Source of the DNA: CAYXLW01 sp964466055
Lineage (GTDB): Bacteria; Patescibacteriota; Gracilibacteria; GCA-2401425
Assembly: GCA_964466055.1 (NCBI GenBank)
Contig: CAYXLW010000001.1
Location: 124,001 to 188,000 of the forward strand
Length of the DNA stretch: 64,000 bases
Reading direction: 5' to 3'
Part shown: piece after piece, positions 17,495 to 26,713 of the stretch
Layout: the number at the start of each line of letters is the position of its first letter
How positions within the stretch are numbered: the stretch's first letter is position 1
Position numbers and translations under genes: made by a program
The notes under the pieces: model-generated
Seen by the model: the letters and a program-made list of their open reading frames with translations, nothing else
Database searches by the model: none
Told to the model about the DNA's origin: nothing

Positions 17495-19279
17495 ATGTAC
17501 AGAACTCATAAATGTGATGAACTCCGAGCAAAAAATATTGGAGAAACAGTAACACTTTCAGGATGGGTTCACCGAAGACGTGATCATGGAGATGTGATTT
17601 TTGTCGACTTAAGAGATAGATATGGACTTACTCAAATTGCATTTTCTCCATCAATAAAAAAAGAAACTCATACCGAAGCTGAAAAAATTCGCCCAGAATG
17701 GGTTATTCAAGTTACAGGAAAAGTACGACCTCGTCTTGAAGGGCAGAGCAATAGTAATTTGAAAACAGGAGAAATTGAGGTGGAAATAACAGAAATGAAA
17801 GTTTTGAATAAATCAAAAACACCTCCTTTTGAAATAGATCAAGATAAAACAGTTGGTGAAGAAATTCGTTTAAAATATAGATATCTCGATATAAGAAGAG
17901 AAAGAATGAGAGATAATATTATCTTTAGATCAAAAGTTACTAAGTTCATTAGAGATTTCTATAATGAAAAAGGATTTCTGGATATTGAAACACCAATTTT
18001 AATTAAAGGAACACCAGAAGGAAGTCGTGAATATTTAGTTCCAAGTAGAATATATCCTGGAGAATTTTTTGTTCTTCCTCAATCTCCTCAACAGCTCAAA
18101 CAACTTTCAATGGTAGGAGGTTTAGATAAATATTACCAAATTGCGAGATGTTTTCGTGATGAAGACTTAAGAGGTGACAGGCAACCAGAATTTACACAAA
18201 TAGATGTAGAAATGTCTTTTGTTGAACAAGAAGATGTTATCAATATTCACGAAGAATTATTTCTTAGTTTATCTAAGGAATTTGTTCCTGAAAAGAAATT
18301 AAAATTTGCTCCTTTTAAAAGACTAACATGGAAAGAGGCAATGAGTAAATATGGTTCAGATAAACCTGATCTTCGTTTTGATATGGAGATTAAAGATGTT
18401 ACAGAAGCGGTAAAGAATTGTGGATTCAAAGTTTTTTCAAGCATTGCAAATAGTGAAGATGGAATAGTTGTAGCTTTGAAAGTTGCTGGTGCAGAACAAA
18501 AATTTACTAGAAAAAATATTGATGATCTTATAAGTCATGCTCAGCATCATGGAGCAAAAGGACTTGCATATGTACAATTACGAGAAGGAGAATTAGGGGG
18601 ACCAGTGGCAAAATTTTTAGCAAAAGAAGAACTTGATGAAATTATAAAAATAACAGAATCAAAGGCGGGAGATATAATTTTCTTTAGTGCTGGTGAATTT
18701 ATAAAAGCATTAGAACCACTAGGGCAAGTTCGTCTAAAATGTGGTGAAATGTTGAATTTAATAGATAAAGATGAATATGCATATGCTTGGGTAACGGAAT
18801 TTCCAACTTTTGAAAAAAATGCAGAAGGACAAATTGCTTCGGTCCATCATCCATTTACACGACCATTTGAAAAAGATTTAGAAAAATATGAGAATGGGGA
18901 ATTAAAAAATTTAACTAAAATGAGATCTTATGCTTATGATTTAACTTTAAATGGTGTTGAGCTTGGAGGAGGATCAATTCGTATTCATGAAAATAAGCTA
19001 CAAGCAAAAATGTTCAAGCTTATGAATATTTCTGATGAGGAGGCTCAAAAAAAATTTGGACATATGCTAGAAGCTTTTGAATATGGAGCACCTCCTCATG
19101 GAGGAATTGCTTTTGGGCTTGATCGTATTATTATGCTTTTCCGAGGGGAGCCAAATATTCGTGAGGTTATTCCTTTTCCGAAAGATCAAAAATCAAAAGA
19201 TTTAATGCTTGGTGCTCCTGCTCCTATGCCTAAGGAGAGTTTGGATGAGTTGGGAATTGAGATAAAAAAAGAGGTGTGA
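17495..19279 (+). CDS. aspS: Aspartyl-tRNA synthetase (likely non-discriminating)
   Basis: Class II synthetase of bacterial type, 594 residues. The N-terminal anticodon-binding OB domain begins GWVHRRRDHGD. Motif 2 is in YYQIARCFRDEDLRGDRQPE followed by FTQIDVEMSF. The GAD insertion domain lies around residues 270-420. Motif 3 is in GIAFGLDRIIMLFRGEPNIR. In the anticodon domain, H31 (in RRRDH) and a Gly at 83 match the residues associated with non-discriminating enzymes that charge both tRNA-Asp and tRNA-Asn; discriminating enzymes such as that of E. coli have Leu at the first position. If so, Asn-tRNA is made through GatCAB. The 242 bases before the gene hold nothing recognisable. Confidence 0.96.
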   Translation: MYRTHKCDELRAKNIGETVTLSGWVHRRRDHGDVIFVDLRDRYGLTQIAFSPSIKKETHTEAEKIRPEWVIQVTGKVRPRLEGQSNSNLKTGEIEVEITEMKVLNKSKTPPFEIDQDKTVGEEIRLKYRYLDIRRERMRDNIIFRSKVTKFIRDFYNEKGFLDIETPILIKGTPEGSREYLVPSRIYPGEFFVLPQSPQQLKQLSMVGGLDKYYQIARCFRDEDLRGDRQPEFTQIDVEMSFVEQEDVINIHEELFLSLSKEFVPEKKLKFAPFKRLTWKEAMSKYGSDKPDLRFDMEIKDVTEAVKNCGFKVFSSIANSEDGIVVALKVAGAEQKFTRKNIDDLISHAQHHGAKGLAYVQLREGELGGPVAKFLAKEELDEIIKITESKAGDIIFFSAGEFIKALEPLGQVRLKCGEMLNLIDKDEYAYAWVTEFPTFEKNAEGQIASVHHPFTRPFEKDLEKYENGELKNLTKMRSYAYDLTLNGVELGGGSIRIHENKLQAKMFKLMNISDEEAQKKFGHMLEAFEYGAPPHGGIAFGLDRIIMLFRGEPNIREVIPFPKDQKSKDLMLGAPAPMPKESLDELGIEIKKEV

Positions 19280-19329
19280 ATTTAGTTATATTTTTTTATT
19301 CAAAAATTATTCAAAGATTATTTTTTTTG

Positions 19330-20763
19330 CTATATTAATCCTTTTATTTTAGCACCTGCCCAAACTGTATTAAACCATTTTTGTATTTCTGATGGATAAT
19401 CCTTAATGGATTCTAATTCTTCGCATGATCCCAATCTTTTGGTTTTTGTTGTAATATATATTTTCTCATTTGATAGCTTATTTCTTGTTTCTTTTGTTGT
19501 ATTAACTATTAAAATTCCATTTTCAATATCTTTTTCCTCAGCTCTCACATTAATATTATGTCCTGTAATTAATATTGCTTTACCATCATCTATATCAATT
19601 CCTTTTGCATGATATGTGTTGCCATCTCCATCTTTCCAGATATTTATATTAAGAAGCGTAGATTCTATTTGATATTTAAATTGAAGAGCAAATTTCTTTA
19701 GATTTTGTTCATATAAATAAGGTAATTTATCAAAAACGCTTAGAGTTCTTCTATCTCTTTTACTAAGCTCTTTCTTTTTATCTTCTTCTATTTTTTCAGG
19801 ACTTCTATAAAAATCATTTGTTGTTTTATCTCCTATATTTATTGTTATTTCAACATTTCTTTTAAGCGCATTAGAAATAGCATTTCTAATCTCTTTTGAA
19901 ATATTAAAATAAGGAGTAAAAATTGTTATATTTTTTTCTGCTGCATTTATTAAATCAACTATTGTTTTATTTAAAATACTTCTTTTTCCAAATCCTGAAA
20001 TAGGCACTGCATACATATCTTCTTCCTCACTTTCAATACAATCTTGTGTTGTGAATTGTAATTTTCTTAATTTCTTACGAGCTTTTTCAATTTGATTTTT
20101 AAGCTCTTTATCTTTTATTACATTTTCATCGGAATCTAGATTTCTTCTAGCCTCATTATTAATAAATGCTTCATTAAAATATTCTATAAATGAATTTGCT
20201 AGATTTTTATTTTTAAATATCCAATATCTGTCAAGTCTGTAGTTGTTATTAGGATTTTCATTAGATTGTTTTTGTAAATAAACATTATTAATACTAGCTC
20301 CTGAATAAAGAACACAGTCGTCAATCACTATTCCTTTTGTATGTAATACTCCATTTCTTTCTTTTTGTGCGATAGGAATTCCTATAAAATTTATTTTATT
20401 ACCATCAGATAATTCATTATTTATTTCATTAAATAATCTTCGAGGATTCCTCTCTGGTTCGCCAATCCTTCCACGTTGATTTCTATGAAAATCAACAATA
20501 ATGTTTATTTCTAAATTAGATTTCTCCTTTTTTCTTTCTCTAATAGATTCTAAAATTTCTTTTCCTGCTACATCATCCTCAATATATAAAGCTGAAATAT
20601 AAATCCTATTTTTAGCATTTCTAATTTTTTCAATAAGCATATTTCTAAAATTTTCTGGAGAACATAAAACATCAACTTCGTTATCCTTAATAGGAATTTG
20701 AGGAAGTCCTTTATCAACAAGATTATCTTTAAGTTCGTCCAAGTTTAATTTTTCAGGTGGCAA
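19330..20763 (-). CDS. pssA: Phosphatidylserine synthase, PssA type (phospholipase D superfamily)
   Basis: Transfers phosphatidate from CDP-diacylglycerol to serine. Two HKD motifs are intact: H141-x-K143-x4-D148 in LHTKGIVIDD and H385-x-K387-x4-D392 in YHAKGIDIDD. The surrounding sequences VLYSGASINNVYLQ with YRLDRY, and LLNINIWKDGDGNTYHAKG with GHNINVRAEEKDIENGILI, closely resemble the E. coli PssA pattern. This makes PS synthase more likely than cardiolipin synthase or a nuclease. At 477 residues it is about 25 longer than the E. coli enzyme. No signal or membrane segment is present, consistent with a peripheral enzyme. It converges with aspS, and no phosphatidylserine decarboxylase is nearby. 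Confidence 0.87.
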   Translation of the reverse strand: MPPEKLNLDELKDNLVDKGLPQIPIKDNEVDVLCSPENFRNMLIEKIRNAKNRIYISALYIEDDVAGKEILESIRERKKEKSNLEINIIVDFHRNQRGRIGEPERNPRRLFNEINNELSDGNKINFIGIPIAQKERNGVLHTKGIVIDDCVLYSGASINNVYLQKQSNENPNNNYRLDRYWIFKNKNLANSFIEYFNEAFINNEARRNLDSDENVIKDKELKNQIEKARKKLRKLQFTTQDCIESEEEDMYAVPISGFGKRSILNKTIVDLINAAEKNITIFTPYFNISKEIRNAISNALKRNVEITINIGDKTTNDFYRSPEKIEEDKKKELSKRDRRTLSVFDKLPYLYEQNLKKFALQFKYQIESTLLNINIWKDGDGNTYHAKGIDIDDGKAILITGHNINVRAEEKDIENGILIVNTTKETRNKLSNEKIYITTKTKRLGSCEELESIKDYPSEIQKWFNTVWAGAKIKGLI

Positions 20764-20865
20764 TTTATATTTAATTATAGATAGTACATAATAAAATAAA
20801 TCACTTAAAAAGCAAGATCAAAATTCTTTGTTATTTAGAGCTTTAAACCAATTTTTTATTTGATT

Positions 20866-21768
20866 TTATAACAAATAAAACAGTATCCACAACACAACAA
20901 AACTTGCCATAGAGGTAATAATTACAATCCCGCTTATTGTTTTCTTTTTATAATTATAACGTTCAGCAAAAACAGCAAGAGCAGTAGCTGCTGGTATCCC
21001 ACTTTGGAGTAAAAGCATTTTATTGAATTCAATAAAAGAATCTCCCAAAATCCACAATATCCCATACATCACAAGAGGAAATGAAATTATACGAAACAGA
21101 GCATAAGGGAGAGCCTTTTTAAAAATTTTTGAAGAAAAGTTATCATAAACAAACATTCCAAGAATAAATATAGCTATAGGTCCTGTTGTTTCACCAAGAA
21201 AAGATAGTGCCTCTAAAAAGAAGTCAATTTTTATTTGAGCTAGGGCGAATGCTATTCCCAATGAAATAGAAATAATAAGAGGATTTTTAATAAATTTTAA
21301 CCATAAACTTTGACCTTGTTTAGTATGAGTAGCATACTCAAATAATAGTATAGAAGTGATTATTCCTATAGGGCTAAGCAAGGCAGAAATCATAACAATA
21401 AAATCAATACCTTTATCTCCAAACATGTATTGGAAAAAAGGAATTCCAAAAAAAGTTGTGCTTCCATATCCCACTGACAATGATAACAATATAAAGTTAT
21501 TTTTTTCTAAAATATTAAATATCCTTAAAATAAAAAGAAAAAATAGAAGAAATATGATTGGCAAAGCAGCTATTAAGATAATTCTTAAATCAATATTCCA
21601 TATATCTATTTCAGATATTCTAACAATAAAAAGGGAAGGAAGTGCATAGTAAAAGACATAAGCAGATAGGCTTTTAGTGTCATTTTTTTCTAAAATGTTA
21701 AATATCCTGCTAGTAATACCTGCTGTTAATATTACGAGTAAAACAAGTAAAGTGAAAATAATTTGCAT
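20866..21768 (-). CDS. AEC-family (auxin efflux carrier-like) permease
   Basis: A 300-residue protein with about ten hydrophobic segments. The N-terminus LVILTAGITSRIFNILEKND with SLSAYVFYYALPSLFI is the classic start of AEC transporters, and the C-terminal half repeats the fold, ending in SGIPAATALAVFAERYN. Bacterial members export or take up dicarboxylates or similar anions; the substrate here is unknown. The segment RIFNILEKN occurs twice (near residues 21-29 and 86-94) with matching DNA, suggesting a small internal duplication. It lies 102 bases upstream of pssA on the same strand. Confidence 0.85.
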   Translation of the reverse strand: MQIIFTLLVLLVILTAGITSRIFNILEKNDTKSLSAYVFYYALPSLFIVRISEIDIWNIDLRIILIAALPIIFLLFFLFILRIFNILEKNNFILLSLSVGYGSTTFFGIPFFQYMFGDKGIDFIVMISALLSPIGIITSILLFEYATHTKQGQSLWLKFIKNPLIISISLGIAFALAQIKIDFFLEALSFLGETTGPIAIFILGMFVYDNFSSKIFKKALPYALFRIISFPLVMYGILWILGDSFIEFNKMLLLQSGIPAATALAVFAERYNYKKKTISGIVIITSMASFVVLWILFYLL

Positions 21769-21973
21769 TCAGTTTTATTATGGAAATAAATGCTTCTATT
21801 TTAATAGTAGCTAATGGATTTTACCAAATGCTTTTTGCTTATTACAGCAGAAATAATTATATAGAAATGATAATTTCTAGAAATTAAATGGTTTTTGTCA
21901 ACAGCAAACCTTTTGTGTTATTAGCAAAAAACTTTAAAATGATAGGGAGTATAAATTTCTTAATCATTTTATT

Positions 21974-22972
21974 ATGTTGAAAAAGTCAAATAACGTAAGT
22001 ATTAGTCTTATAATAACCATTATTTTGGTTACATCAATTCTTTCTTCTGTAATTGTTTTTGCGGGGATGAAAATTTATAATGCAAAAACAGAAATAAGTT
22101 TTTTAAATGAATTAAAAGAAACAGTTACAGCTCAAATATCAGAAATGTTTGGTGAGAAATTAGATAAAAAAATAGACGAAAGCCTTCCAAAATTTACTGA
22201 TAAATTAAATTATCAATTTGATAATATTGTTGTGAAGAATATAGAGGATAAATATGGTGAAGATATTTCAAAAGCAGTAGAGCCAATTATTAATAAAAAA
22301 ATAGCTTCAGGACTTGAAGATGAAATTGGTAAAGGAATAGAAAAATTTATTGCAAAACAACAAGAAGATCAGGTTGAAGCACAAAGAAAACAACAGGAAG
22401 AACAAGAAGGGAAAGTTAAAAATGTGAAAGCACCAAGCGCAGATTACGATTATTTTAAAGGAGAAAAAGATGCTCCAATAACAGTTATTGAATTTTCGGA
22501 TTTTGAATGTCCTTTCTGTAAAAAAGTTCACCCAACTCTTCAACAAGTTTTAGAAGAATATGATGGTGAAGTAAACTGGGTTTACAGGCATCTTCCTCTA
22601 GCATTCCACCTTCCAAATGCGGAAGACCAAGCAGAGGCTGCTGAATGCGTAGGAGAATTAAAAGGAGCTGAAGCGTTTTGGGAATTTGTTAATACTCTTT
22701 ATGAAAGAACAGCTTCAAATAAAGGATTTGAATATGAAAAAATTCAACCTCTTGCAGAAGAAGTTGGTGTAAATGCTTCTGATTTTGCGAAATGTATGGA
22801 TAGTGATAAACAACTTGCAAAGGTTAAGGCGGATTCTGATGAAGCAACAAGTTTAGGAATTTCAGGGACTCCAGCTGTTATTATCAGGAATAATAAAACA
22901 GGAGACACAAAATTCTTAGGAGGTGCATATCCTTTTGAGTCATTTAAAGAAATCATTGATTCAATGAAGTAA
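21974..22972 (+). CDS. Membrane-anchored DsbA-like thiol-disulfide oxidoreductase
   Basis: An extracytoplasmic disulfide-forming or isomerising enzyme. Residues ~10-33 form a membrane anchor (ISLIITIILVTSILSSVIVF). Residues ~35-145 are a charged, helical linker rich in Lys, Glu and Gln. The thioredoxin-fold domain follows, with active site C179-P-F-C182 in SDFECPFCKKVHP and the cis-proline loop GISGTPAVII near the C-terminus. Two further cysteines (in AAECVG and FAKCMD) could form a structural disulfide. This architecture (anchor, linker, DsbA domain) is common in bacteria without a true periplasm. A hairpin follows the stop codon. Confidence 0.92.
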   Translation: MLKKSNNVSISLIITIILVTSILSSVIVFAGMKIYNAKTEISFLNELKETVTAQISEMFGEKLDKKIDESLPKFTDKLNYQFDNIVVKNIEDKYGEDISKAVEPIINKKIASGLEDEIGKGIEKFIAKQQEDQVEAQRKQQEEQEGKVKNVKAPSADYDYFKGEKDAPITVIEFSDFECPFCKKVHPTLQQVLEEYDGEVNWVYRHLPLAFHLPNAEDQAEAAECVGELKGAEAFWEFVNTLYERTASNKGFEYEKIQPLAEEVGVNASDFAKCMDSDKQLAKVKADSDEATSLGISGTPAVIIRNNKTGDTKFLGGAYPFESFKEIIDSMK

Positions 22973-22992
22973 AAGATATTTTAAGATATTTA

Positions 22993-23029
22993 ATTTAGTC
23001 CTGAATTCTAAATTTTTTCAGGACTAAAT
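22993..23029. terminator. Hairpin after the DsbA-like gene
   Basis: ATTTAGTCCTGA (22993-23004) is perfectly complementary to TCAGGACTAAAT (23018-23029), a 12-base stem with a 13-base loop, starting 20 bases after the stop codon. The downstream T-run is weak (CATTTCATATTT), so it could be a terminator or an mRNA 3'-end stabiliser. Confidence 0.65.
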
Positions 23030-23081
23030 CATTTCATATTTAATAACTTAAAATTTCTCAACTGTTAACTACATTTGTTGA

Positions 23082-23110
23082 TTGAAAAGAGTTAATTTTT
23101 TTGTTATACT
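23082..23110 (+). promoter_or_regulatory. Sigma-70-type promoter for the unknown gene and pilT
   Basis: TTGAAA (23082-23087), exactly 17 bases, then TATACT (23105-23110). This is one of the clearest housekeeping promoters in the window. Transcription would begin near 23117, which places the translation start at ATG 23158 rather than at an earlier TTG at 23101. Confidence 0.65.
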
Positions 23111-23157
23111 TACGAAGAAAAAAACATATACAAAATTTATTTATTAAAAAAACAAAA

Positions 23158-23721
23158 ATGTCAGATCTCTCAAAAATTGCTATTGTTAAAGAACTCTTAG
23201 ATTCTGCTAATATAAAAATACAAGATGCAAGAAAAATACTTTCAGAAGTTACTGGAGATGTGAGTCATGTATCATCGGATAGTTTTGTGAGGCAAGCTCA
23301 AAATATTAATTCACAACATGGAGAATATGGAGAAGAAAAAATAATTGAAGGAGTTTTTAATGGACAAGAAATGATTGATTCAAACGGAAAGAAATATCCT
23401 GTTCCTGTGAACTATGTCTCGAAATCAAAATTAGTTTCAGGAGACCAACTAAAGCTTACTATAGCTCCAGATGGAAGATTTCTTTATAAACAAATTGGAC
23501 CTGTGAAACGAAAATATTTAATAGGACCATTAAGTTATGAAGAAGGACAATACAAAGTTTTAGCAGATGGAAAAGCGTATAAAGTTATTATGGCTTCAGT
23601 GACTTATTTTAAAGCTGAAATAGGAGATGAAATAACAATTATTATTCCGGAAGGAGAATCTGAATGGGCTGCTATTGATGCAGTTCTTCCTAAATTTCAA
23701 AATATTATTACCGAAGACTAA
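23158..23721 (+). CDS. Conserved protein of unknown function upstream of pilT
   Basis: A soluble 187-residue protein. An N-terminal helical part (MSDLSKIAIVKELLDSAN to about residue 55) is followed by a compact beta-rich domain. Recognisable stretches are IIEGVFNGQEMIDSNGKKYP, VPVNYVSKSKLV, GDQLKLTIAPDGRFLYKQIG and AEIGDEITIIIPEGESEWAA. I recall similar unannotated proteins from Patescibacteria, but that is memory and not a search. The GD-x-L and GD-x-I turns suggest an OB- or KOW-like barrel that may bind nucleic acid. It sits 39 bases before pilT behind a shared promoter, so the two are probably co-expressed. No catalytic motif is visible. Confidence 0.75.
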   Translation: MSDLSKIAIVKELLDSANIKIQDARKILSEVTGDVSHVSSDSFVRQAQNINSQHGEYGEEKIIEGVFNGQEMIDSNGKKYPVPVNYVSKSKLVSGDQLKLTIAPDGRFLYKQIGPVKRKYLIGPLSYEEGQYKVLADGKAYKVIMASVTYFKAEIGDEITIIIPEGESEWAAIDAVLPKFQNIITED

Positions 23722-23760
23722 GAAACTTCTAGATATTTCTAATTATTAAAAATTATTTCA

Positions 23761-25347
23761 ATGAGTTTATTCCCGGATGGAACTTCTGTGGGAATGAGTG
23801 GTTTTTCTAAAGGAGATCAAGGTGATGATAAAAAAATAGAAAAAGAAGAGATACAAGAAACATCACAAAATGAAGATTTAGATCAATCTTTCTTGAATAA
23901 AGAATCAGTAGATCAGCATAAAAATGGTGAAGTTGGTTTTGTAGAAGGCAGTGAGGTGAGTGATCAAATACCTATAAACGTTAAATCCGAGCAAAAAGAA
24001 AATTACAATGAAGAGAAAATAAATTCTCAATCAGAGGAGAAAATAGAAAATAAAGAATCAATAAAATCACCAACTGAAAATAATCTTAATCCTAATACAA
24101 GTGTACGTATAGCAGGTTTAACAGTAGATGAAAACACAAATATAAAATCAGAATTTTCTCCTAAAAAAATAAGTGTTGATATACCAACAGCAAACAACCC
24201 ACAAATAGATGATCTATATGAGAATCTTTCAGACTCAGAAAGAGGTGAGCTTGAAGATATGTCAGATATGTATTTTGAACGTTTTAATAGTAATAGTAAC
24301 CCTGCTGGTGGAATAACATTAGATCAACTTTTGGATTTAGCTATCGATAAAGAAGCGTCAGACATACATTTTTCAGCTGGGAGTCAAATTGGGCTACGTG
24401 TTAATGGAAAAATTTTCTTTATTGATAATGTTCAAGAATTGACATCTGCACAAACTAGAAATCTTGTTTTTGCCATTATTTCAAATCCTTTACATAGAAA
24501 AAGGATTTTTGAAGAAAGAGAATTAGATTGTGCATATGAACACAGGAATGGTGTTAATTTTCGTGTTAATATTTTCTTTAAAAGGGGGAAACTAGCAGCT
24601 GTTTTGCGTAAGATTTCTAGTGAGGCTTTAACAATGGAGCAATTAGGATTACCAAAGGGAGTAAAAGAGCTACTTAATAAAAAACAAGGGCTCTTGCTGG
24701 TTACTGGACCAACAGGCTCTGGTAAATCTACAACTCTACAAACAATGCTAGATTATATTAATGAAACTAGGGTTGAGCATATTTTAACTATTGAAGACCC
24801 AATTGAATTTTTATTTAGAAATAAAAAATCAATTTTTTCTCAAAGAGAACTAGGGAGAGATACTCATAGTTTTACTAGAGCTTTACGTGCCTCACTTCGC
24901 GAAGATCCAGATGTGGTAATGATAGGGGAGATGCGTGATGCAGAAACCATGCAAGCTGCTATGAATTTATCAGAAACAGGGCATCTTGTTCTTTCAACTC
25001 TTCATACATCTTCAGCTACACATACAGTTGCTAGGTTGGTTTCAAATTTTCCTTCAACTGAACAAGAGCAGGTTCAATCTAGGCTTGCAGATACTTTAAT
25101 TGGGGTTCTTTCTCAAAGGTTAGTTCCTAGGGCGGATAGGGATGGACGTATCGCTCTTTTTGAACTTATGATAGTAAACTCTGGTATTAGAAATATTATT
25201 CGTACGGGGGATATGGGACAAATTCATAATGCTATGATTTCTGGTAGGGATAGTGGAATGCTTCTTATGGAAGATTTTGCTAATAATTTAGCGGAACAGG
25301 GTCTTATTAAAAAAGAAAGTTACCAAAACTTTTTTAGGGAGGAGTAG
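23761..25347 (+). CDS. pilT: Type IV pilus retraction ATPase PilT with long disordered N-terminus
   Basis: Hexameric ATPase that powers pilus retraction (twitching, adhesion, DNA uptake). The first ~175 residues are an acidic, Gln/Asn/Ser-rich low-complexity extension not found in typical ~350-residue PilT. The family core then begins at ITLDQLLDLAIDKEASDIHF. Walker A is GPTGSGKS at 316-323. The Asp box precedes Walker B (DPDVVMIGEMRDAETM), followed by the His box ETGHLVLSTLHT. No other pilus gene is in the window. The extension could act as a docking or regulatory tail. PilB is less likely because the PilT-type Asp-Ile-His start and short C-terminus fit better. Confidence 0.92.
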   Translation: MSLFPDGTSVGMSGFSKGDQGDDKKIEKEEIQETSQNEDLDQSFLNKESVDQHKNGEVGFVEGSEVSDQIPINVKSEQKENYNEEKINSQSEEKIENKESIKSPTENNLNPNTSVRIAGLTVDENTNIKSEFSPKKISVDIPTANNPQIDDLYENLSDSERGELEDMSDMYFERFNSNSNPAGGITLDQLLDLAIDKEASDIHFSAGSQIGLRVNGKIFFIDNVQELTSAQTRNLVFAIISNPLHRKRIFEERELDCAYEHRNGVNFRVNIFFKRGKLAAVLRKISSEALTMEQLGLPKGVKELLNKKQGLLLVTGPTGSGKSTTLQTMLDYINETRVEHILTIEDPIEFLFRNKKSIFSQRELGRDTHSFTRALRASLREDPDVVMIGEMRDAETMQAAMNLSETGHLVLSTLHTSSATHTVARLVSNFPSTEQEQVQSRLADTLIGVLSQRLVPRADRDGRIALFELMIVNSGIRNIIRTGDMGQIHNAMISGRDSGMLLMEDFANNLAEQGLIKKESYQNFFREE

Positions 25348-25409
25348 GTTAGGGGATGAGGAGATTAGAATTTAGGAGAATAGAGATTATAAAGGTGTTG
25401 TAAGGGTTT

Positions 25410-25449
25410 AAAATATATCGTATAAAAATTCAGTTACGAGATATATTTT
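25410..25449. repeat. Inverted repeat between pilT and the APH-like gene
   Basis: AAAATATATCGTA (25410-25422) faces TACGAGATATATTTT (25435-25449); the arms match except for a two-base bulge, with a 12-base loop. It could be a terminator for pilT or an operator for the next gene. The rest of this 220-base gap is purine-rich and shows nothing else. Confidence 0.4.
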
Positions 25450-25567
25450 CAGGTTTATTTTTGAAAAAGGAACGAGTGAAAAATTTTCTTTATTAAAATG
25501 AGGGGAGATAAGGATTTTTCTTCGCTATGCTACAAACCCAATTTTATTTATCTCAGATTTTAAAGAC

Positions 25568-26503
25568 ATGAATAAGCAAGAAATTAAAAAAATTTGTGAA
25601 AAAGTATTTCATGAATTGCCAGTAGAAATCATAAAAAAAACAGTTGGTATCTGTAATGAGGTATTTGAAGTTAGATTCAAAGAAAATAGTTATATTTTGA
25701 GGATGAACAAAGAAAAAAAACACCTTTATGGAACACATAAATTCCTTCCAATTTTTCAAAAATTACAAATAAAAACGCCAATAATTATTGCAAAAGATTA
25801 TTCGAAAGAGCAATTTCCTTTTTGTTATCAAATTTTGAGTAAAATAGAAGGGATGGATTTAGGAGTAATTATCCATGAAGTAAATAAAAACGATTTAAAA
25901 TCAATTGCTCAGGAAGTATCTGCTATTTTTGATAAATTCAATTCTCTTCCTCAAGAAAGTACTTTTGGAGGAATGACAGGCTTAGATGACGAGAAATACA
26001 ATAGTCTGACAGAGATAATTGAGAATCAGAAAAAAACAATTTTAGAAAGAAATGAAAAAACAAAAGTCATAGATAAAGAAACTATTGATGTGTTAAATGA
26101 AGTAGTTAACACATATCAAAGTTATTTTTCAGAAGTAAAACCTAAATTATATTACGATGATATTTGTTCAAAAAATGTAATGGTTTATGATGGGAAATTT
26201 AGTGGACTTGTAGATTTGGATTTTCTTATGAAAGGTGATTATCTTGAAGCTATTGGAAGAATTATTGCAAGTTGGTATGGAAAAAAACATGAGGAGGTTT
26301 ATATTAACGAAATTATAAAGTTGCAAAATTTAGATGAATACCAGAAAAAAATTGTTAAAATGTATGCAATATTAAATCTGATTTATTGGACAAGCGAGGA
26401 AGGTATACAATTTAACAGTAATTCTTCAGCAGTGATAAATTGGAAAAACGTAAAGAATAAAAAAAATCAGATAATGGGGCTATACAATGAGATAAAAGAA
26501 TAA
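25568..26503 (+). CDS. Aminoglycoside-phosphotransferase-fold kinase (APH family)
   Basis: A 311-residue protein with the APH/choline-kinase-like fold. The N-lobe is seen as VFEVRFKENSYILRMN (nucleotide-binding sheet). The catalytic loop is a variant of the usual His-Gly-Asp...Asn motif: YYDDICSKNVMV, with D197/D198 and N203 as the probable catalytic base and metal ligand, followed by the metal-binding segment GLVDLDF. The first catalytic-loop residue is Tyr rather than His. Members phosphorylate antibiotics, choline, homoserine, fructosamines or other small molecules, and the substrate cannot be told. It stands alone between inverted repeats, so context gives no hint. Confidence 0.8.
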   Translation: MNKQEIKKICEKVFHELPVEIIKKTVGICNEVFEVRFKENSYILRMNKEKKHLYGTHKFLPIFQKLQIKTPIIIAKDYSKEQFPFCYQILSKIEGMDLGVIIHEVNKNDLKSIAQEVSAIFDKFNSLPQESTFGGMTGLDDEKYNSLTEIIENQKKTILERNEKTKVIDKETIDVLNEVVNTYQSYFSEVKPKLYYDDICSKNVMVYDGKFSGLVDLDFLMKGDYLEAIGRIIASWYGKKHEEVYINEIIKLQNLDEYQKKIVKMYAILNLIYWTSEEGIQFNSNSSAVINWKNVKNKKNQIMGLYNEIKE

Positions 26504-26524
26504 GGTGTTTTGGGCTACTAGCAT

Positions 26525-26580
26525 TTACCCATTTAATTCCCTTTATGGGTAAGAGGTTTGCATTGTGCCACCTCTTTCTT
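26525..26580 (+). terminator. Tandem hairpins after the APH-like gene
   Basis: Hairpin 1: TTACCCAT (26525-26532) with ATGGGTAA (26545-26552). Hairpin 2: AAGAGGT (26551-26557) with ACCTCTT (26570-26576), followed by TCTT. The second has the shape of a weak Rho-independent terminator. Confidence 0.5.
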
Positions 26581-26630
26581 AACATTTGAATAAAGAAATT
26601 AACCATTAATATTTAAAAAACAAACATTAG

Positions 26631-26661
26631 AAAGATATGTCTTACAGGGCTATCTTCGCAT
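26631..26661. repeat. Palindromic intergenic repeat, family B, diverged copy
   Basis: The element contains AAAGATATGTCTTACAGGGC followed by TATCTTCGCA. It is a diverged copy of the near-identical elements at 43871-43902 and 49777-49808 (core AAAGATGTGCCTTACAGGAC). The outer stem AAGATA/TATCTT is kept. Confidence 0.6.
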
Positions 26662-26691
26662 ATTAAAAATTTATAAAATCAACATTGCAAT

Positions 26692-26713
26692 ATTCTGTAC
26701 AAACCAGAATGAC
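26692..26713. repeat. Palindromic intergenic repeat, family A
   Basis: ATTCTG (26692-26697) pairs with CAGAAT (26705-26710) and ends GAC, directly touching the VanW stop codon. It shares the form ATTCTG...CCAGAATGAC with the element at 29325-29347. Confidence 0.55.

Noticed and set aside
23101..23157. TTG start at 23101 for the unknown gene before pilT
   Set aside because: The codon lies inside the -10 region of a well-formed promoter (23082-23110).
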